A stretch of DNA of 64,000 nt from Variovorax sp. WS11 (GTDB lineage Bacteria; Pseudomonadota; Gammaproteobacteria; Burkholderiales; Burkholderiaceae_C): assembly GCF_010499245.1 (NCBI RefSeq), contig NZ_JAAGOW010000001.1:248001-312000 (forward strand), given 5' to 3'. The translations under genes were made by a program, and so were the position numbers. Under the pieces are notes generated by a model. The model made no database searches. It was not told the origin of the DNA and saw nothing but the letters and a program-made list of their open reading frames with translations. Positions 61,156 to 64,000 of this stretch are shown here, in pieces (position 1 is the first letter of the stretch; each line of letters begins with the position of its first letter).

Positions 61156-62585
61156 GGGGTCGCCTTGTTTCTCGACGCCTTCATGGTGGTGCCCGGCGCG
61201 CACCAGCGCGCCAGGTCCTCGGTGACCCGCGGTGCGGCGCAGCCCCATTCCAGCGGCTGGTCCTGCACGTAGCGCTTGCCCAGCTGCCAGGCGATCTCCG
61301 CGCGCGCCAGCTCCACGCCCATGTAGAAGGCATGGTCCGCATCGTCTTCCAGCTTGAGCTGCGGCCAGAGCTCGAAGGCGCCCTGCCCCAGGCGCATGCC
61401 GTCGCGGTTGTACACGTGCAGGCCCAGGGGCGAGATCTGCACGCGGAAGTTCGGGTCGCGCACCTGCGCGGCGATCTCGCCGATTTCTTCGGGCGTGTCC
61501 GGAAAGGGGTGCTTCGCATGCACCGTCATCAGCGCGTCGCTCATGCCCTTGGGCAAGGTGCCGTGATGAGCCGCTGCATGCATGATGCGGCGCGCCCAGT
61601 CGGCCTCGCGCACGGCGCGGCGGGCATGCTGGCTGACCTGGGTCGTGAGGACGGCCGCGACATCCAGTTCGGCCGCGATGCCGAACAGCACCGCGTTGAT
61701 GCCGCTCGTGTCGGCCTCGGTGAGCTCGGTGAGGTTGCCGATGCCGAGCATGATCGGCGCATCCGGAAACCGCGCGCGCAGCCGGTGGTAGCGCACGATG
61801 GAGGCGGTCAGCCCGAAGGGGATCGGGTCGAGGATCGAATCCGCCAGGAAGGCACGCCCGCGGCGCTGCAGCTGGGCCACGGCCTGGTACAGCGACTCCT
61901 CGTCGGCCGGAACGCGCGGGATCAGTACCGGTGTCGCAGCCACCTCGTCGGCGATCCACAGGCTGTCCAGCGTGAGGCTCAGCAGATAGTCGGCACCGGC
62001 CTTGCCGCCGCGCAGCAGTTCCTGCGCATCGCTCGAATCCACGCTGACCTCGAAGCCGGCGGCCTTCAGCGCCTGCACGCTCTCGGCCAGGTGATCGAAG
62101 CGCGTCTCGGGCAGGCAGCCGAGGTCGATGACATCGGCGCCGTCGGCGGCGAGCTGGTGCGCGCGCTCGACGATCTGGGCCACCGACAGCCGCGGCGCAT
62201 CGACGATCTCGGCAAAGATCGCGACCCGGTACTCGCTCAGGTCGACAGGCCGCGCGCTGCGGTTGAAGTGGCGCGGCAGGTCCTTCAGTTCCTGCGGACC
62301 GCGCTCCACCGGAACGCCGTAGTGCAGGCTCAAGGCGTCGACATCGCCGCGGCAGCGCCCCGGCACGATGATGCGGTCGGCCCGCCGCGGCTCGCCTTCG
62401 GGTTCGGCGTCGCTGAACACGGGCGCCGCCACGCGCCGGCGGATCAGGTCGGTCGTCATGAGCGCGGCCACCTGCAGCCCGATCTCCCGCACTTCCCATG
62501 TGAACGGAGCCGCCTCGATGCCGGCCAGCACCCGCGTGAGGCTGGCTTGGGCGAGGCGCCCGGTCAGGAAGACGATGTGTTCCAT
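61152..62585 (-). CDS. Dihydropteroate-synthase-like protein (archaeal type, H4MPT cluster)
   Basis: The 477-residue protein has an N-terminal domain (MEHIVFLTGRLAQASLTRVLAGIEAAPFTWEV) and a C-terminal DHPS-like TIM barrel. The barrel shows YRVAIFAEIVDAPRLSVAQIVERAHQLAADGADVIDLGC near 120-160, FEVSVDSSD near 182, DSILDPIPFGLTAS near 252 and IMLGIGNLTELTEADTSGINA near 282. This archaeal-type family is assumed to join pterin and arylamine parts of methanopterin; this is inferred from the fold. It overlaps DUF447 by four bases and the flavoprotein gene upstream by 22. Confidence 0.87.
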   Translation of the reverse strand: MEHIVFLTGRLAQASLTRVLAGIEAAPFTWEVREIGLQVAALMTTDLIRRRVAAPVFSDAEPEGEPRRADRIIVPGRCRGDVDALSLHYGVPVERGPQELKDLPRHFNRSARPVDLSEYRVAIFAEIVDAPRLSVAQIVERAHQLAADGADVIDLGCLPETRFDHLAESVQALKAAGFEVSVDSSDAQELLRGGKAGADYLLSLTLDSLWIADEVAATPVLIPRVPADEESLYQAVAQLQRRGRAFLADSILDPIPFGLTASIVRYHRLRARFPDAPIMLGIGNLTELTEADTSGINAVLFGIAAELDVAAVLTTQVSQHARRAVREADWARRIMHAAAHHGTLPKGMSDALMTVHAKHPFPDTPEEIGEIAAQVRDPNFRVQISPLGLHVYNRDGMRLGQGAFELWPQLKLEDDADHAFYMGVELARAEIAWQLGKRYVQDQPLEWGCAAPRVTEDLARWCAPGTTMKASRNKATP

Positions 62586-63229
62586 GCGAGAGAGAGTTCC
62601 TTCAGGCGTGCATCGAGCAAGGCTTCGAGTTCGGCCGGCGAGCAGACCACCCGGCAGAAGTCGATGCCGCGCAGCCGCTCGACGTTGTCCAGCTCGATCC
62701 GCCGCGGACGCAGCGTCACCCAGTCGTGGGGCGACTTGGTGACCACCACCGGCTCGGTATCGCATGCAAACACGATGCCAGGAATGCCGAGCTTGCCGGC
62801 CTGGGCGAACATGTTGGTCGGCAGCGTGTCGCTGATGCCGAACGCGCACTTGGCCACCGTGTTGCTGGTCGCCGGTGCCACCACGACGGTGTGATAGATG
62901 TCGTCGTAGAGCATGCCCACCGGCACGCCGCTGGCCGTCTTGTCGCGAAACACGCGAAAGCGCGGTCTCAACGCGTCGATGTGCAGCTTGTAGATCGGCA
63001 ACACCTCCTCGGCCGCCGCCGAGAGGAACAGGTCCACCGCCGGCAGCCGCGCGGCGATCGCCAGCGACTCCTCCAGGAAATGGCCCGACCCCGTGATGCA
63101 CCAAGCGAGGCGCGAGCGCGGCGGCGCTTCGGGCAGCTGCGGCTCGCCGTCTTCGAGAGACGGGCCCGCACCGCGCGGGTCGATGGCGCCGGCATCGGAA
63201 TGCCCCGCGCCGGCCAGCCCCGACGGCAC
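62564..63229 (-). CDS. Dihydromethanopterin reductase-like flavoprotein (DmrB-like)
   Basis: The 221-residue protein has the core RLAWCITGSGHFLEESLAIAARLPAVDLFLSAAAEEVL (near 40-75) and the FMN-binding TVVVAPATSNTVAKCAFGISDTLPTNMF (near 115), as in archaeal flavoproteins that reduce dihydromethanopterin to H4MPT. The frame is open upstream to 63322 within the regulator gene; I chose GTG at 63229, leaving a 29-residue Pro/Gly-rich extension before the usual family start, which is uncertain. It leads the leftward cofactor operon. Confidence 0.83.
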   Translation of the reverse strand: MPSGLAGAGHSDAGAIDPRGAGPSLEDGEPQLPEAPPRSRLAWCITGSGHFLEESLAIAARLPAVDLFLSAAAEEVLPIYKLHIDALRPRFRVFRDKTASGVPVGMLYDDIYHTVVVAPATSNTVAKCAFGISDTLPTNMFAQAGKLGIPGIVFACDTEPVVVTKSPHDWVTLRPRRIELDNVERLRGIDFCRVVCSPAELEALLDARLKELSLAWNTSSS

Positions 63230-63236
63230 CGCGGAC

Positions 63237-64000
63237 TCAGTCCGCCGGGGAGATTTCGATGTGGAGCTTGTGGAGTTTTCGGTACAAGGTGTTGCGGCTG
63301 ACATCGAGCGCCTTGGCGACATTGCTCACGTTCCAACGATGTTGCTCCAGCATCTGCAACAGGACCTGCCGCTCGTTGGCCTGAATCGGGTTGAGTTTGA
63401 TCGCGGGCGCCGCATCGGCGTCGCTCGCCCCTGCAGCCACTGCCTCGGCGGCGGCGGGCAGCGCAGCAGGCGCATGCGCCGCCGAGGGCGCCGGCCGCGG
63501 CGCGAGCGAGGGCAGGTGCTCCCGCGTGATGGTCTTGCCGTCGGCCAGCGCCGCGGCGCTGCGCAGCACGTGGCGCAGCTGCCGCAGGTTGCCGGGCCAG
63601 GGATGCGCCATCAGCAGGCGCTCGGCCTCGTCGCCCAGCCTGCATGCGCTGCCGCCTTCGTCCGCCAGGATGGCCTGGATCAGCTCGCGCTTGTCGCTGC
63701 GGTCGCGCAAGGGCGGCAGGTCCAGCTCGATGCCGGCCAGGCGGTAGTAGAGGTCCTCGCGGAAGCGTCCGTCGCGCACCAGGCTCGGCAAATGGCGGTG
63801 GCTCGCGCTCACGAGCTGGAAGTCCACCGGATGAGTCTCTTCGGTGCCCAGGGGCGTGACCTGCCGCTCGTCGAGCACGCGCAGCAATCGCGCCTGGAGG
63901 TCCAGCGGCATGTCGGCGATTTCGTCGAGGAACAGCGTGCCGCCGTCGGCCTGCAGGATCTTGCCGCGCCGCCCGCTGCGCTGCGCGCCGGTGAAGGCGC
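63237..64000 (-). CDS. Sigma-54-dependent activator, Fis-type HTH (partial, N-terminus beyond the window)
   Basis: The visible C-terminal 254 residues begin within the AAA+ domain: [41 protein letters not shown] contains the GAFTGA loop that contacts sigma-54 and Walker B (TLFLDEI). [22 protein letters not shown] follows, and the protein ends with a Fis-type helix-turn-helix ([29 protein letters not shown]). It must continue past 64000. Its stop is eight bases from the flavoprotein start, so it may be upstream in the same operon. It is a candidate regulator of the C1 cofactor or methanol genes. Confidence 0.92.
   Translation of the reverse strand, partial: AFTGAQRSGRRGKILQADGGTLFLDEIADMPLDLQARLLRVLDERQVTPLGTEETHPVDFQLVSASHRHLPSLVRDGRFREDLYYRLAGIELDLPPLRDRSDKRELIQAILADEGGSACRLGDEAERLLMAHPWPGNLRQLRHVLRSAAALADGKTITREHLPSLAPRPAPSAAHAPAALPAAAEAVAAGASDADAAPAIKLNPIQANERQVLLQMLEQHRWNVSNVAKALDVSRNTLYRKLHKLHIEISPAD

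Overview
The window (about 65-68% GC throughout) looks like a chromosomal segment of a Burkholderiales betaproteobacterium, near Methylibium, Variovorax or other Comamonadaceae-type facultative methylotrophs. The evidence is gene content: a red-type (form IC) RuBisCO operon in the Cupriavidus-like order, a lanthanide-type methanol dehydrogenase (XoxF), PQQ biosynthesis, and tetrahydromethanopterin/methanofuran-linked C1 genes. The genus is an inference.

Region 1 (1-10169) is the right end of an integrated phage-like element. It has a cytosine DNA methyltransferase, four small leftward genes, a tightly overlapping rightward run of small phage-type proteins (ASCH-like, several with Cys-pair zinc ribbons, a DUF4224-type protein), a tyrosine integrase, and a 45-bp 3' fragment of tRNA-Asn as attachment site. 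The former tRNA terminator follows. The left end and the intact tRNA lie outside the window.

Region 2 (10464-21989) is the Calvin-Benson-Bassham locus. The leftward operon cbbL-S-X-Y-E-Z-F-P-T-A diverges from cbbR across an AT-rich region with a CbbR-type motif.

Region 3 (22022-42293) is methanol oxidation. A leftward operon resembles the lanthanide-uptake (lut)/PQQ-associated ABC system: ATPase, beta-propeller, binding protein, permease, a Bug-type binding protein and a TonB receptor. It diverges from xoxF-xoxG-xoxJ, three exported proteins of unknown role, and a mxaD-R-S-A-C-K-L-like maturation set. A PhoX-like gene follows in the opposite direction.

Region 4 (42351-48836) is pqqABCDE, including a 24-residue PqqA. 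It diverges from a prolyl aminopeptidase and a NarX/NarL-type two-component pair, with a strong palindrome between them.

Region 5 (48846-64000) is the H4MPT/methylofuran block. It holds a HAD phosphatase, a pabBC fusion, fhcBADC and a HisA-like gene. It also holds probable cofactor genes: a MfnD-like ATP-grasp protein, MfnF-like, MfnE-like, MfnB, DUF447, a dihydropteroate-synthase-like protein and a DmrB-like flavoprotein. A sigma-54 activator runs off the right end.

Together the genes describe methanol oxidation by PQQ/lanthanide XoxF, formaldehyde oxidation through H4MPT and the Fhc complex to formate and CO2, and CO2 fixation by the CBB cycle. The serine cycle, mxaFI, fae, mtdB and mch are not in the window.
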